Shown: in pieces, positions 9,666 to 20,039 of the stretch
Layout: each line of letters starts with the position of its first letter
Numbering within the stretch: the stretch's first letter is position 1
NCBI RefSeq assembly: GCF_900177615.1
Contig: NZ_FXAP01000001.1
Coordinates: forward strand, 192,825-256,824
DNA length: 64,000 bases
Direction of reading: 5' to 3'
DNA from: Plantibacter flavus
Lineage (GTDB): Bacteria; Actinomycetota; Actinomycetes; Actinomycetales; Microbacteriaceae
Made by a program: the position numbers and the translations under genes
The notes under the pieces: model-generated
What the model saw: the letters and a program-made list of their open reading frames with translations, nothing else
What the model was told of the DNA's origin: nothing
Databases searched by the model: none

Positions 9666-10442
9666 ATGTTGCGTCCCCGGTGGATCGGCGTCCTCGTCCT
9701 CTGTCTCGCCGTCGCCGGCGCGTTCGCCGCGCTGGGGCAGTGGCAGCTCGCACGCGCCATCGAATCCGGGCAGGTGGTGCCGACCGAGACCGAGTCGGTC
9801 CGGCCGCTCGCGGACGTCCTCGAGCCGGGTGTCGGCATCCGGGAGGCGGACGCCGGCCAGCGGGTGAGCGTCTCGGGCATGTGGGTGCCGGAGGACTACC
9901 TCGTGGTGGGCGACCGGGTGAACGACGGCACGCTCGGGTACTGGGTGACGGGCCACCTGGCGACCGACCGCCCGGACCAGGCCGGTCTCGCCGTCGCGCT
10001 CGGCTGGACGAAGGACCGCGAGACCGCCGACCGCGTCGCGGAGGCCCTGAACGCGGACGCCCCCACCGGCGCCGTCGAGCTCGAAGGGCGACTGAACCCG
10101 CCGGAGGGCCCGGAGGAGCCGGCAGCGGACGCGGCACCGACCGACCTCGACAACATGTCGGTCGCCGCACTGCTGAACCGGTGGAACGACGCCGACGGCC
10201 TGCGGGTGTTCAGCGCCTTCGTCGTGGACGACGTGGCCGTCGACGGACTCGAGCCCATCTCGTCACCCGCGCCCAGCCAGGAGATCCAGCTCAACTGGTT
10301 GAACATCTTCTACGCGGCCGAGTGGGTCGTCTTCGCGTGCTTCGCCGTGTTCCTCTGGTTCCGGCTCGCCAAGGACGCCTGGGAGCGCGAGATCGAGGAG
10401 CTCGAGGACGCCGAGGAGGAGGCCGCAGCGCTCCGTCCGTGA
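9666..10442 (+). CDS. SURF1-family cytochrome oxidase assembly protein
   Basis: Membrane protein of 258 residues. It has the SURF1 arrangement: one N-terminal transmembrane helix (RWIGVLVLCLAVAGAFAALG followed by QWQLARA), a large external loop with GMWVPEDYLVVGDRVNDG and the LGWTKDRE strand, and a C-terminal helix (IFYAAEWVVFACFAVFLWF). SURF1 proteins help insert heme a into cytochrome c oxidase. A charged tail (REIEELEDAEEEAA) ends the protein. No oxidase genes are nearby. The ATG was chosen because the frame has no nearby alternative that keeps the first helix. Confidence 0.85.
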   Translation: MLRPRWIGVLVLCLAVAGAFAALGQWQLARAIESGQVVPTETESVRPLADVLEPGVGIREADAGQRVSVSGMWVPEDYLVVGDRVNDGTLGYWVTGHLATDRPDQAGLAVALGWTKDRETADRVAEALNADAPTGAVELEGRLNPPEGPEEPAADAAPTDLDNMSVAALLNRWNDADGLRVFSAFVVDDVAVDGLEPISSPAPSQEIQLNWLNIFYAAEWVVFACFAVFLWFRLAKDAWEREIEELEDAEEEAAALRP

Positions 10443-10467
10443 TGTCCGGTCGCCTGGCGGCCGCGGG

Positions 10468-10479
10468 TAAGATGGGGGC
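10468..10479 (+). promoter_or_regulatory. -10 element for leaderless DUF3817-guaA unit
   Basis: TAAGAT at 10468-10473 ends exactly 6 nt before ATG 10480. The spacer is GGGGGC. Confidence 0.6.
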
Positions 10480-10919
10480 ATGCCCCTCCAGCCGAAACCG
10501 TCGACGTTTCCCGCGATCCGAGGCGCGCTGAAGTTCTACCAGGTGGCCGCCCCCATCACCGGTGTGCTGCTCCTGTCGCTCTGCGCCGAGATGCTCATGA
10601 AGTACGCGTTCGGCCTCGAGCTCGAGCTCGGCGGTGCTTACGGCTTCCTCGCCTTCGTGCCCTCCGGCACCGCCACCGCGGTCAACCTCAGCACGGGCAT
10701 CCTCATCATCCACGGCTGGTTCTACGTCGTGTACCTGTTCGCCGCGTTCCGGCTCTGGAGCCTCATGCGGTGGAACGTCCTGCGTCTGCTCTGGCTCGCG
10801 CTCGGCGGCATCATCCCGTTCCTGTCCTTCTTCTTCGAGAGCCGCATCCCGCGGGAAGTGAAGGGCTACCTCTCCGGCCGCGAAGCAGCAGCGGCCGCCG
10901 AACCCGTGGAGTCCATGCA

Positions 10920-10923
<4 letters not shown>
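10480..10923 (+). CDS. DUF3817 integral membrane protein
   Basis: Actinobacterial membrane protein of 147 residues, DUF3817 type. Three to four hydrophobic segments are visible ([55 protein letters not shown]), with the family phrase [16 protein letters not shown] and the end [14 protein letters not shown]. Function is unknown. The stop overlaps the guaA start as GTGA, so the two are coupled; this pairing with guaA is common in actinobacteria. Confidence 0.85.
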
Positions 10924-12524
<1,601 letters not shown>

Positions 12525-12543
12525 TCGCTCCCTGAGTCATCGG

Positions 12544-12572
12544 AAGGCCGTCCCGTTCGCGGGGCGGCCTTT
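12544..12572 (+). terminator. Rho-independent terminator of guaA
   Basis: Twelve-base arms (12544-12555, 12560-12571) with a TTCG loop and a trailing TTTCGT, 20 nt after the guaA stop. Confidence 0.9.
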
Positions 12573-12583
12573 CGTCGTCCGCG

Positions 12584-12676
12584 CCCTTCGACAAGCTCAG
12601 GGACCGCGGTGGGTGAATCAGGGACCGGGGATGGTGCCCGCGTGCGAGGGGTTCGGTCCCTGAGCCTGTCGAAGGG
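12584..12676. repeat. REP-like inverted pair
   Basis: A 23-base element at 12584-12606 (begins CCCTTCGACAAGCTCAGG) recurs inverted at 12654-12676 with one mismatch. The pair lies between convergent guaA and the Bax-inhibitor gene. The same core occurs at 52580-52816. Confidence 0.85.
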
Positions 12677-12709
12677 GAGTGCCTCGACCGGACGGTCCCT
12701 CGAACGACG

Positions 12710-12739
12710 AAGGCCCGCCCCGCGAACGGGACGGGCCTT
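12710..12739 (-). terminator. Terminator of the Bax-inhibitor-like gene
   Basis: Eight-base arms AAGGCCCG / CGGGCCTT plus a further GGG/CCC pairing, 15 nt past the stop of the minus-strand gene. Read on the minus strand it is followed by a short T-containing stretch. Confidence 0.75.
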
Positions 12740-12754
12740 GCAGTGCGTGGGCTC

Positions 12755-13612
12755 CTAGTTGCGGGAGATGGCCAGCAGACGCAGGATCTCGACGTAGATC
12801 CAGATGACCGTGACCATGATGCCGAAGGCGCCGGTCCAGCCGTACTTGGCGGGTGCGCGGTTCTGCACGCCGCGCTGGATGAAGTCGAAGTCGAGCACCA
12901 GCGAGTACGCACCCATCAGCACCGCGAAGATACCGATGACGATCCCGAGCGGGATGCCGAAGATCGTCGCGCCGTAGAGGCCGAACGGGTTGTTCAGCAC
13001 GCCCGTGAACATGAGCACGAGGTTGAGGAGCTGGAAGACGCCGTAGCCGATGATGGCGACGAGGAAGACCTTCGTCAGCTTCTTGGAGGCACGGACCTTG
13101 CCGCTCGCGAAGAGCGCGAGTGTCACGCCGACGACGGCGAGGGTCGCGAGGACCGCCTGGACGACGACGCCCGACCAGGCCGGGTTCGCCTCGAAGACGC
13201 GCGAGATGCCGCCGACGAAGAGTCCCTGGAAGACGGCGTACCCGAGGATGAGCGCCGGGACCGGCTCCTTCTTGAAGGAGTTGACGAGACCGAGGCCGAG
13301 GCCACCGATCATGCCGATGATCATGGGGAGGGCGTAGCCGCTGCCTGCCTGCAGGAGAGAGGTCGTCCACATCCAGGAGATGACGGCGAACACGACGAGG
13401 ACGGCGAACGAGCCGAGCGTCTTGACGAGCGTGTTCTCGATCGTCATGCGGTCGGCGGTGCCGACGCCCGCCGGTGCGGTGGGCTGTTCGTACATCTTGC
13501 GGAGCTGTTCGGCGGTCAGCGAGGGGTTCGCTGCTTGAGCTGCCTGCAGCGTCCCGCCTCCCTGCTTCGCGAATGCCGGGTTCTTCGAGAACGCGGGATT
13601 GTCGAGGGCCAT
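12755..13612 (-). CDS. Bax inhibitor-1/YccA family membrane protein
   Basis: Membrane protein of 285 residues. A polar N-terminal segment of about 75 residues (MALDNPAFSKNPAFAKQ) leads into seven hydrophobic segments from about residue 70 (TLGSFAVLVVFAVISWMWTT) to the end. The segment ending GVQNRAPAKYGWTGAFGIM matches the conserved C-terminal region of actinobacterial YccA homologues, and paired acidic residues before the last helices (LVLDFDFIQ) fit the family pH-sensing site. Relatives are proton-sensitive calcium leak channels or modulators of membrane proteases; the role here is unproven. Convergent with guaA. Confidence 0.85.
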   Translation of the reverse strand: MALDNPAFSKNPAFAKQGGGTLQAAQAANPSLTAEQLRKMYEQPTAPAGVGTADRMTIENTLVKTLGSFAVLVVFAVISWMWTTSLLQAGSGYALPMIIGMIGGLGLGLVNSFKKEPVPALILGYAVFQGLFVGGISRVFEANPAWSGVVVQAVLATLAVVGVTLALFASGKVRASKKLTKVFLVAIIGYGVFQLLNLVLMFTGVLNNPFGLYGATIFGIPLGIVIGIFAVLMGAYSLVLDFDFIQRGVQNRAPAKYGWTGAFGIMVTVIWIYVEILRLLAISRN

Positions 13613-13788
13613 GGCTGATTCCTACTCTCAGTCGTGGAGGCTGTGTCGCGCCAAGCGGCGCTGCTGACACCCAGAGTATCCGAGTTCCCTTTGAATCCGC
13701 CGGGTCGCGCGTGGAAAAGCCGGAACCACCGCGGATGTTCGCGGCGGGCTGACAGCCGGCACCCTGCGCGCACGTCGGAGCGTCGTCC

Positions 13789-13800
13789 TAGGCTGATGGC
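13789..13800 (+). promoter_or_regulatory. -10 element for leaderless GDPD gene
   Basis: TAGGCT at 13789-13794 ends 6 nt before GTG 13801. No ribosome site is visible. Confidence 0.6.
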
Positions 13801-14886
13801 GTGCGCATCGACTCCCTGCCCAACCCGCTCGTCATCGGACACCGCGGGGCTCCCGGTTACCGCCCGGAACACACCGAGTCCTCCTATCGCCTGGCCGTCG
13901 CGCTGGGAGCGGACGCCGTCGAGCCCGATCTCGTGGCGTCGAAAGACGGCGTCCTCGTGGTCCGACACGAGAACGAGATCTCCGGGACGACCGACGTCGC
14001 CGCCCGACCGGAGTTCGCCGACCGACGGACGACGAAGCGCGTCGACGGCCACGAGCTGACCGGGTGGTTCACCGAGGACTTCACCTGGGCCGAGCTGTCG
14101 ACCCTGACTGCACGTGAGCGGATCCCCGAGGTACGGATGGTGAGTGCGGGATTCGACGGCACCGAGGGCATCCTGCGGTTCGCCGACCTCGTCGCGGTCG
14201 TGCGCAGCGCGGCCGGAGCGCACCGACGACCCGTCGGCATCGTGGCCGAGGTGAAGCACGCCGACTACTTCGCGTCGATCGGCCTCCCGCTCGACCGGCT
14301 CCTGGCCGAGGAGCTCGCCGCCCTGGGCTTCGGCACCGAACCCGATGCCGAACCGCTCATCATCGAATCGTTCGAGCAGTCGGTCCTCACGGCGTTGCAG
14401 GCCCGTCGGGTGCAGGCGGAGTTCGTGTACCTCATCGAGCGGTCCGGCAGGCCGAGCGATCTCGTCGCCCGGCTGGGGGATGCGGCCCCGTCCTACGCCG
14501 ATGCGATGACCGATGCCGGACTTGCTGCGCTCGCCCTCGAGGTCGACGCCATCAGCGTGGACAAGGCGATGCTCATCGACCTGGGCGACGACGGCGGCGC
14601 CCGGCCGACGGACCTCGTGGAGCGCGCCCACGCGGCGGGCCTGCGCGTCTACACCTGGACCCTCCGCCCTGAGAACCGGTTCCTCGCGCCACCCTTCCGG
14701 GACGGGGCTGATCCAGCGGCGGTCGGTCGATGGCTCGAGGAGTTCGTCCTGGTGCTCTCCTCGGGGGTCGACGGCTGCTTCGTCGACCAGGCCGACCTCG
14801 GCGTCGCCGCACGGTCGGCGGCCGGCGACCGTGCGGATCACCGCGACGGCGCTGCTCGGCCGAGCGATGTCGGAGGCAGCGCCTAG
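13801..14886 (+). CDS. Glycerophosphodiester phosphodiesterase
   Basis: Hydrolyses glycerophosphodiesters to glycerol 3-phosphate and an alcohol. The 361 residues start VRIDSLPNPLVIGHRGAPGY. The catalytic His-Arg is in GHRGAPGYRPEHTESSY and the metal-binding Glu-Asp is in GADAVEPDLVASKDGVLVV, followed by RHENEISGTTDV. No signal peptide, so probably cytoplasmic, unlike periplasmic GlpQ. The product would feed GlpD encoded 6 kb upstream. The helicase gene follows directly. Confidence 0.9.
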   Translation: MRIDSLPNPLVIGHRGAPGYRPEHTESSYRLAVALGADAVEPDLVASKDGVLVVRHENEISGTTDVAARPEFADRRTTKRVDGHELTGWFTEDFTWAELSTLTARERIPEVRMVSAGFDGTEGILRFADLVAVVRSAAGAHRRPVGIVAEVKHADYFASIGLPLDRLLAEELAALGFGTEPDAEPLIIESFEQSVLTALQARRVQAEFVYLIERSGRPSDLVARLGDAAPSYADAMTDAGLAALALEVDAISVDKAMLIDLGDDGGARPTDLVERAHAAGLRVYTWTLRPENRFLAPPFRDGADPAAVGRWLEEFVLVLSSGVDGCFVDQADLGVAARSAAGDRADHRDGAARPSDVGGSA

Positions 14887-14899
14887 ACTTGCAGGCGAT

Positions 14900-17368
14900 A
14901 TGGCGAGCTCTCCTTCTTCGAACGCCGACGCCGTGCAACCGGTGATCGTCGGCTGGCCCACGGCAACCGTTCCCGAGTCGTCCTCCGACGAGCGTGCCGG
15001 CGGGAGCCGGCTGCTGGAGGGGCTCAACCCCCAGCAACGGATCGCGGTGGAGTACCGGGGCCAGGCCCTGCTCATCGTCGCCGGTGCCGGGTCCGGCAAG
15101 ACGAGTGTGCTCACCCGCCGCGTTGCGCTGCTGCTCGAGCAGCGGGAGGCCTGGCCGAGCCAGATCCTGGCGATCACGTTCACCAACAAGGCCGCCGCCG
15201 AGATGCGCGAGCGGGTGCAGGCGCTCGTCGGCCAGGCCGCGCAGGGCATGTGGATCTCCACCTTCCACTCCGCCTGCGTCCGCATCCTCCGCCGCGAGGC
15301 CGAGCACTTCGGCTTCACCAAGAACTTCACGATCTACGACAGCGGCGACCAACGTGCCCTGTTGAAGCGGATCATCAAGGAGCTCGAGGCCGACGCATAC
15401 GGCTTCACGCCGTCGAACACCTCGGCGAAGATCTCGAAGCTCAAGAACGAGCTGTCGGACGTCGAGTCGTACTCCCGCACGATCAACACGAACGACCCGC
15501 AGGAACTCGTGTTCCTGCAGGTCTTCCGGAAGTACACGCGCGCACTGGCCGACGCGAACGCCTTCGACTTCGACGACCTCATCAGCCAGACGGTGTTCCT
15601 CTTCCGGGCGTTCCCGCATGTCGCCGCGCAGTACCAGCAGCGGTTCCGCCACATCCTCGTCGACGAGTACCAGGACACCAACCACGCCCAGTACTCGCTC
15701 ATCCGGGAGCTCACCCGCGCGCCTGAGGCCGGCACGGATCAGCTCGCCACCACTCGCACCGAGGGTGCCTCGCTCACCGTCGTCGGCGACTCGGACCAGT
15801 CGATCTACGCCTTCCGCGGGGCCGACATCCGGAACATCACCGAGTTCGAGCGCGACTTCCCGGGTGCCAAGGTGGTGCTGCTCGAGCAGAACTACCGCTC
15901 CACGCAGAACATCCTCTCGGCGGCGAACGCGGTCATCTCCAACAACTTCGACCGCAAGGACAAGAAGCTCTGGACGGCCGTCGGCGACGGGGAGAAGATC
16001 GTCGGCTTCACGGGGTACTCCGGCCACGATGAGGCGCAGTTCATCGCCGACGAGATCGAGAAGCTCCGGAACGCGGGCACTGCCTACAGCGACATCGCGG
16101 TGTTCTACCGGACGAACGCCCAGACGCGTGCGCTCGAAGAGATCTTCATCCGTGCGGCCCTGCCATACCGGATCATGGGCGGCACCAAGTTCTACGAACG
16201 CGCCGAGATCAAGGACGCCCTCGCCTACCTCGTGTCGGTCGCGAACCCGGCCGACATCATGGCGCTGCGACGCATCCTGAACACGCCCAAGCGTGGCATC
16301 GGACCGGCGACGGAGACGGCGCTCGCGAGCTTCGCCGAGAACAACGGCGTCACCTTCCGCGAGGCCATGCGGCGCGCCGACGCCCTCGGGCTCGGGCCGA
16401 AGGTCACGAGCGCGATCCTGCAGCTGTCGGCGCTCCTCGACGAAGCGCAGGCCGCGCTCGACGATGCGGCTGCGGCCGACCGCCCGACGGCGTCCGCCAC
16501 CGCGGTCGGCGACGTCCTGTCGCTCCTCATGACGAAGAGCGGCTATCTCGACTCGCTGCGCAACAGCCGTGACCCGCAGGATGAGGCACGCGCCGAGAAC
16601 GTCGACGAGCTCATCGCCGTCACCAAGGAGTTCGCCAAGAACAACCCCGACGGCGGCATCGTCGACTTCCTGACCGAGGTCTCGCTCGTCGCCGCGGCCG
16701 ACGACCTCGACGACGCGACGGGCAGCGTGTCGCTCATGACCCTGCACACGGCGAAGGGCCTCGAGTACGACGCGGTCTTCCTGACGGGCATCGAGGAGGA
16801 CCTGCTCCCGCACCGGATGTCGGCGAACGAGCCTGGCGGCCCGGCCGAGGAGCGACGCCTGTTCTACGTCGGCATCACCCGTGCCCGCAAGCGTCTGTAC
16901 CTCTCGCTGGCGATGACGCGTGCCCAGTACGGCGAGACGGCCGTCGCCATGCCCAGCCGCTACCTGCAGGAGATCCCGGCGGAACTGATCGAGTGGCGTC
17001 AGTCGCCTGGCAACGTCAACGGTCGTGGTGGCACGCAGTCGCGCGCCCTGAACGCCCGCCGTGCCCCCTCGAGCGACCGCTGGTCGGTCCGCTCGCTCCC
17101 TGAGGGCGCCTCCGCGGGCGATACTCGGTTCTCCGGCGGTTCGAGCAAGCCGGAGACGGCCTGGGCCAACCGCATCACGGCGAAGGTCCGCGACAACGGC
17201 GACCTCGAGCTCGTCCCCGGCGACCGCATCTCCCACGCGGACTTCGGACCAGGTCGGGTGAACGCGGTGACCGGTGAAGGCGCGAAGCGCATCGCCCATG
17301 TCCAGTTCGAGTCAGCCGGAGCGAAGAAGCTGCTGATCAAGATCGCACCCATCGAGAAGCTCGACTGA
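14900..17368 (+). CDS. pcrA: UvrD/PcrA-type ATP-dependent DNA helicase
   Basis: Superfamily 1A 3'-5' helicase of 822 residues, used in DNA repair and replication restart. Walker A is AGAGSGKTSVLTRR, motif Ia ILAITFTNKAAAEMRERV, motif II VDEYQDTNHAQYSL, motif III VVGDSDQSIYAFRGAD, motif IV LEQNYRSTQNIL, motif V VSLMTLHTAKGLEYDAV and motif VI YVGITRARKRLYLS. The C-terminus (GDRISHADFGPGRVNAVTG) matches the PcrA Tudor-like domain that contacts RNA polymerase. I chose ATG 14900 because TAGACT lies 10 nt upstream; an in-frame ATG at 14867 would add 11 residues and overlap the GDPD gene. Confidence 0.94.
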   Translation: MASSPSSNADAVQPVIVGWPTATVPESSSDERAGGSRLLEGLNPQQRIAVEYRGQALLIVAGAGSGKTSVLTRRVALLLEQREAWPSQILAITFTNKAAAEMRERVQALVGQAAQGMWISTFHSACVRILRREAEHFGFTKNFTIYDSGDQRALLKRIIKELEADAYGFTPSNTSAKISKLKNELSDVESYSRTINTNDPQELVFLQVFRKYTRALADANAFDFDDLISQTVFLFRAFPHVAAQYQQRFRHILVDEYQDTNHAQYSLIRELTRAPEAGTDQLATTRTEGASLTVVGDSDQSIYAFRGADIRNITEFERDFPGAKVVLLEQNYRSTQNILSAANAVISNNFDRKDKKLWTAVGDGEKIVGFTGYSGHDEAQFIADEIEKLRNAGTAYSDIAVFYRTNAQTRALEEIFIRAALPYRIMGGTKFYERAEIKDALAYLVSVANPADIMALRRILNTPKRGIGPATETALASFAENNGVTFREAMRRADALGLGPKVTSAILQLSALLDEAQAALDDAAAADRPTASATAVGDVLSLLMTKSGYLDSLRNSRDPQDEARAENVDELIAVTKEFAKNNPDGGIVDFLTEVSLVAAADDLDDATGSVSLMTLHTAKGLEYDAVFLTGIEEDLLPHRMSANEPGGPAEERRLFYVGITRARKRLYLSLAMTRAQYGETAVAMPSRYLQEIPAELIEWRQSPGNVNGRGGTQSRALNARRAPSSDRWSVRSLPEGASAGDTRFSGGSSKPETAWANRITAKVRDNGDLELVPGDRISHADFGPGRVNAVTGEGAKRIAHVQFESAGAKKLLIKIAPIEKLD

Positions 17369-17424
17369 CTGCGCTGGGGCGCGCACCGTCGGTCCGGCCG
17401 GTTCCCTGAGCGGAATCCAGCATC

Positions 17425-17438
17425 TAGGCTGATGCATC
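17425..17438 (+). promoter_or_regulatory. -10 element upstream of the SseB gene
   Basis: TAGGCT at 17425-17430 ends 8 nt before ATG 17439; no ribosome site, so leaderless or nearly so. Confidence 0.5.
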
Positions 17439-18434
17439 ATGGGTCTGTTCTCCAAGCGCAACGCGTCCGATGCCCGATCTGCAGCCGTGGAGGCCGAGAC
17501 TTCGGCGCCTGAGGATGAGGTGGATCCGGCCGCCGAAGCCCCGGAAACCGTGCCGCAGGTGTCGATCTCGGTCACGACGGTCAACGCAGCCGCTCGGACG
17601 CCGGAGGCGCCTGTCTCCGTGCCTGCTGCGGCGCCGGCCCCGGCGCCTGCGCCTGTCGAGCCTGATTCCAACGTCGACCTCGCGCAGGCGCTCACGGCGC
17701 TGGCCGAAGGCGGTGACGAGCGCGCGATGATGCACGTCCTGCGCCAGAGCATCCAGGGCAAGCTCCTGCTGTCCACGAGCCTTGACGGTGTCTCAGAGGA
17801 GGACAAGGCCGCGGGACGCGTCCCGCTCGGCGTCCACCGCGACCCGGAGGGTGCCGTCTACCTTCTCGCCTTCACCTCGCCTCGCGAGCTCGAGAAGACG
17901 CGGACTGCCGAGGGCCCCGTCTCCGGGGTCGCGGTGGACGCGGTGTGGGCGCTGCGTCAGGCGACCGGCGACGGGTACGCCGGCATCGTCCTGAACCCCG
18001 CCGACGGCAAGGCGAGTGCGGTCGTCCCGAAGACGCTGATCGTGCGTCTGTTCGGGGATGGCCGGAACAACGACCTCGCCAAGCAGGCGCTCGCCCAGCC
18101 TCGCGACGCCGACGCCCTCCAGCAGCTGGTGGCGGCACTCGCCGCGCACGGTGGGTTCGTAGCCGGTCGCGCCGAGGTCGACGAGGACGGCACTCGCAAG
18201 ACCGTCGGCATCGCGGAGACCCGCCTCGGCGACCGTCGACTGCTGGAGGTCTTCACCTCGCCCATCGAGATCGCCGCACTGGGACGAGGGGATGACGCGT
18301 ACCCGGTCACCGCAGCGGAACTCGCGGCCGCGCTCCGCAGCGACGAGGGCATCACCGGGATCATCGTGAACCCTGCGGCGCCGTGGCTGGACGTCGACCG
18401 CGCCCAGCTCGGACCCCTCCTCGGCGTGCGCTGA
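17439..18434 (+). CDS. SseB-family protein, two SseB-like domains
   Basis: Cytosolic protein of 331 residues. An acidic, Ala/Pro-rich N-terminal third (about residues 10-75) is low complexity. Two repeats of the SseB N-terminal-like fold follow: residues about 80-185 (ALAEGGDERAMMHVLRQSIQ, then GVHRDPEGAVYLLAFTSPRE) and about 205-328 (VGIAETRLGDRRLLEVFTSP). The ending IIVNPAAPWLDVDRAQLGPL is typical of SseB domains. Enhanced-serine-sensitivity proteins have no settled enzymatic role. The last 74 nt overlap the 3' end of the convergent adhesin gene. Confidence 0.72.
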   Translation: MGLFSKRNASDARSAAVEAETSAPEDEVDPAAEAPETVPQVSISVTTVNAAARTPEAPVSVPAAAPAPAPAPVEPDSNVDLAQALTALAEGGDERAMMHVLRQSIQGKLLLSTSLDGVSEEDKAAGRVPLGVHRDPEGAVYLLAFTSPRELEKTRTAEGPVSGVAVDAVWALRQATGDGYAGIVLNPADGKASAVVPKTLIVRLFGDGRNNDLAKQALAQPRDADALQQLVAALAAHGGFVAGRAEVDEDGTRKTVGIAETRLGDRRLLEVFTSPIEIAALGRGDDAYPVTAAELAAALRSDEGITGIIVNPAAPWLDVDRAQLGPLLGVR

Positions 18435-19935
18435 GCGCCGCACCCGCACCACTCGGAGTGATCCGCCCGCGGAGGGCGAGCAGGATGCCGCCGAGCGTGA
18501 GCGCTCCGATCGCCGCAGAGCCGGCCAGGAGCAGGGAGCGGTCGTCGGCGCCGGTCTCGGCGAGGCGTGCTTCGGGCACGGTCGGCGTCGAGGCGAGTGT
18601 GATCTCCGACGCGACCCCGAAGGCGGATCGCCAGGGGCGGATCATCGTCCCGCCGTTCTCCGGCAGGGTGTCGCTCGGCTCGATGCGCTCGACCCAGACG
18701 AAGTAGCCGTCCTCGGGGAGGACGCAGGACGGCGTCGTGTACTCGCCGGGGCCGGCATCAACGAGCGTCTCGACCTCGCAGACCACCGGTGCTCCGAGCG
18801 GGACCTCCGGTGCCTCGACCGGGCGCTCCGCGAACGGACCGAGCAGCTGGCTGCGGACGGTCACCGGGATCGGCGTGTACGGTCCACCCTCCGGCCCGAT
18901 CAGGCCCCATTCCGCGGCGAGCCCGGTGCCGGTCGCGATGCCGACGGACAGCCGGTCGCTGATCTCGGTTCCCGGTGTCGCCGTCGCATGCGATGTGGTG
19001 GTGACGACGACCGGTTGGAAGGGGAGTGGTGTGGGGCGCTCGCGGTCGGCGCTCGCCCCGGCGGCGACCGTGATGGGGCGGGCGATGAGGACACTCTGCA
19101 CGTTGGCCGCGCTTCGAGCGATCGTGAGGCCGGCCCCGTAAGGCAGCTCGCCGAAGGTGGCGTTCGCTGAGAAGGCCACGACCGCGGCATCGGTGCTCGG
19201 CAGGATCCGCAGGCTCTCACCGTTCCCGACGGCCCGTTCGGACCTGCCGTCCTCGAAGGTCGCGCCGTCGAGGGTGACCATGCCGGTGTGGGTGCCCGGC
19301 GGCAGGGTGGTGACGCCGGAGGAGATGAAGTCGACGGCGAGTTCCGTTCGGACGAGGTCGAATCCGTCCTCGCCGCGTTCGATGGTCATGGTCGCGCTCG
19401 CTCCCCGACTCGCACCGCCGGGTCCGTCGGCCTCGGCGAGCATCTGATGGGCCAGGGAGAGCACGCGGTCGGCGCTCGCTCCTGCCCGAGCGGCGATCTG
19501 CGCCGGCGTCCATCCGTTCAGGCCGGTGATGATCCAGGTGGCGAGCTGGCCCGCGGCCGCCTCGTCGGCGTCCTGGCTGGCGCCCCAGTGCCGCGAGAGG
19601 TAGGCCAGGCGGGCGGCGTCCTCCGGGGTGAACCATCCGAGCGATGATCCGTCGACGTGCTCGTAGGCGTGACCCGGCGGGATCGGGAGGTCGAGGTTGA
19701 TGCAGAATCCGACCGTCCCGTCGTCGAAGGCCCACGAGCCGAGCCAGCGGCCGTTCGATGCGTCGCGGTGGCCGTACGCGGCGCCGGTCGCGGTCAGTGC
19801 GGAGGATGCGGTGGCGTCGCCGAGGACGATGCCGAGGGCGAGCGTCAGCAGGATCGGGACGGCCGCCAGGAGCCGGAGGATCCGCGGTCTGCCGCCGTGG
19901 AGGCGGCCGGTCTGGGGGAGGTGGTGTGTTGTCAT
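18361..19935 (-). CDS. Putative thioester-domain surface protein with LAETG sorting signal
   Basis: Predicted cell-wall protein of 524 residues. The signal peptide is at about 20-47 (LRLLAAVPILLTLALGIVLG). Next comes a domain with the two halves of a Cys-Gln thioester module: FCINLD near residue 80 and GQLATWIITGLNGWTP near residue 128. Beta-rich repeats follow, then LAETGADDRSLLLAGSAAIG as a sorting signal and one helix. Thioester domains bind host or surface amines covalently in relatives. Unusually, about 33 residues follow the anchor helix, where sortase substrates normally end within a few; that tail is read from DNA overlapping sseB. No sortase gene is in the window. Start: ATG 19935, since further upstream the frame loses the signal peptide pattern. 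Confidence 0.6.
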   Translation of the reverse strand: MTTHHLPQTGRLHGGRPRILRLLAAVPILLTLALGIVLGDATASSALTATGAAYGHRDASNGRWLGSWAFDDGTVGFCINLDLPIPPGHAYEHVDGSSLGWFTPEDAARLAYLSRHWGASQDADEAAAGQLATWIITGLNGWTPAQIAARAGASADRVLSLAHQMLAEADGPGGASRGASATMTIERGEDGFDLVRTELAVDFISSGVTTLPPGTHTGMVTLDGATFEDGRSERAVGNGESLRILPSTDAAVVAFSANATFGELPYGAGLTIARSAANVQSVLIARPITVAAGASADRERPTPLPFQPVVVTTTSHATATPGTEISDRLSVGIATGTGLAAEWGLIGPEGGPYTPIPVTVRSQLLGPFAERPVEAPEVPLGAPVVCEVETLVDAGPGEYTTPSCVLPEDGYFVWVERIEPSDTLPENGGTMIRPWRSAFGVASEITLASTPTVPEARLAETGADDRSLLLAGSAAIGALTLGGILLALRGRITPSGAGAALSARRGGVRAGRGRRPATAPQGSR

Positions 19936-20039
19936 GCCCCCATCGTGCGAACCGCGGCACCTCGAACAGCCGGGCGAGGATCCGAATGTGGACGGGACGG
20001 CTTCGCCAGCGGGCTGTGGAGGGTGGTGCTGGAACGACG

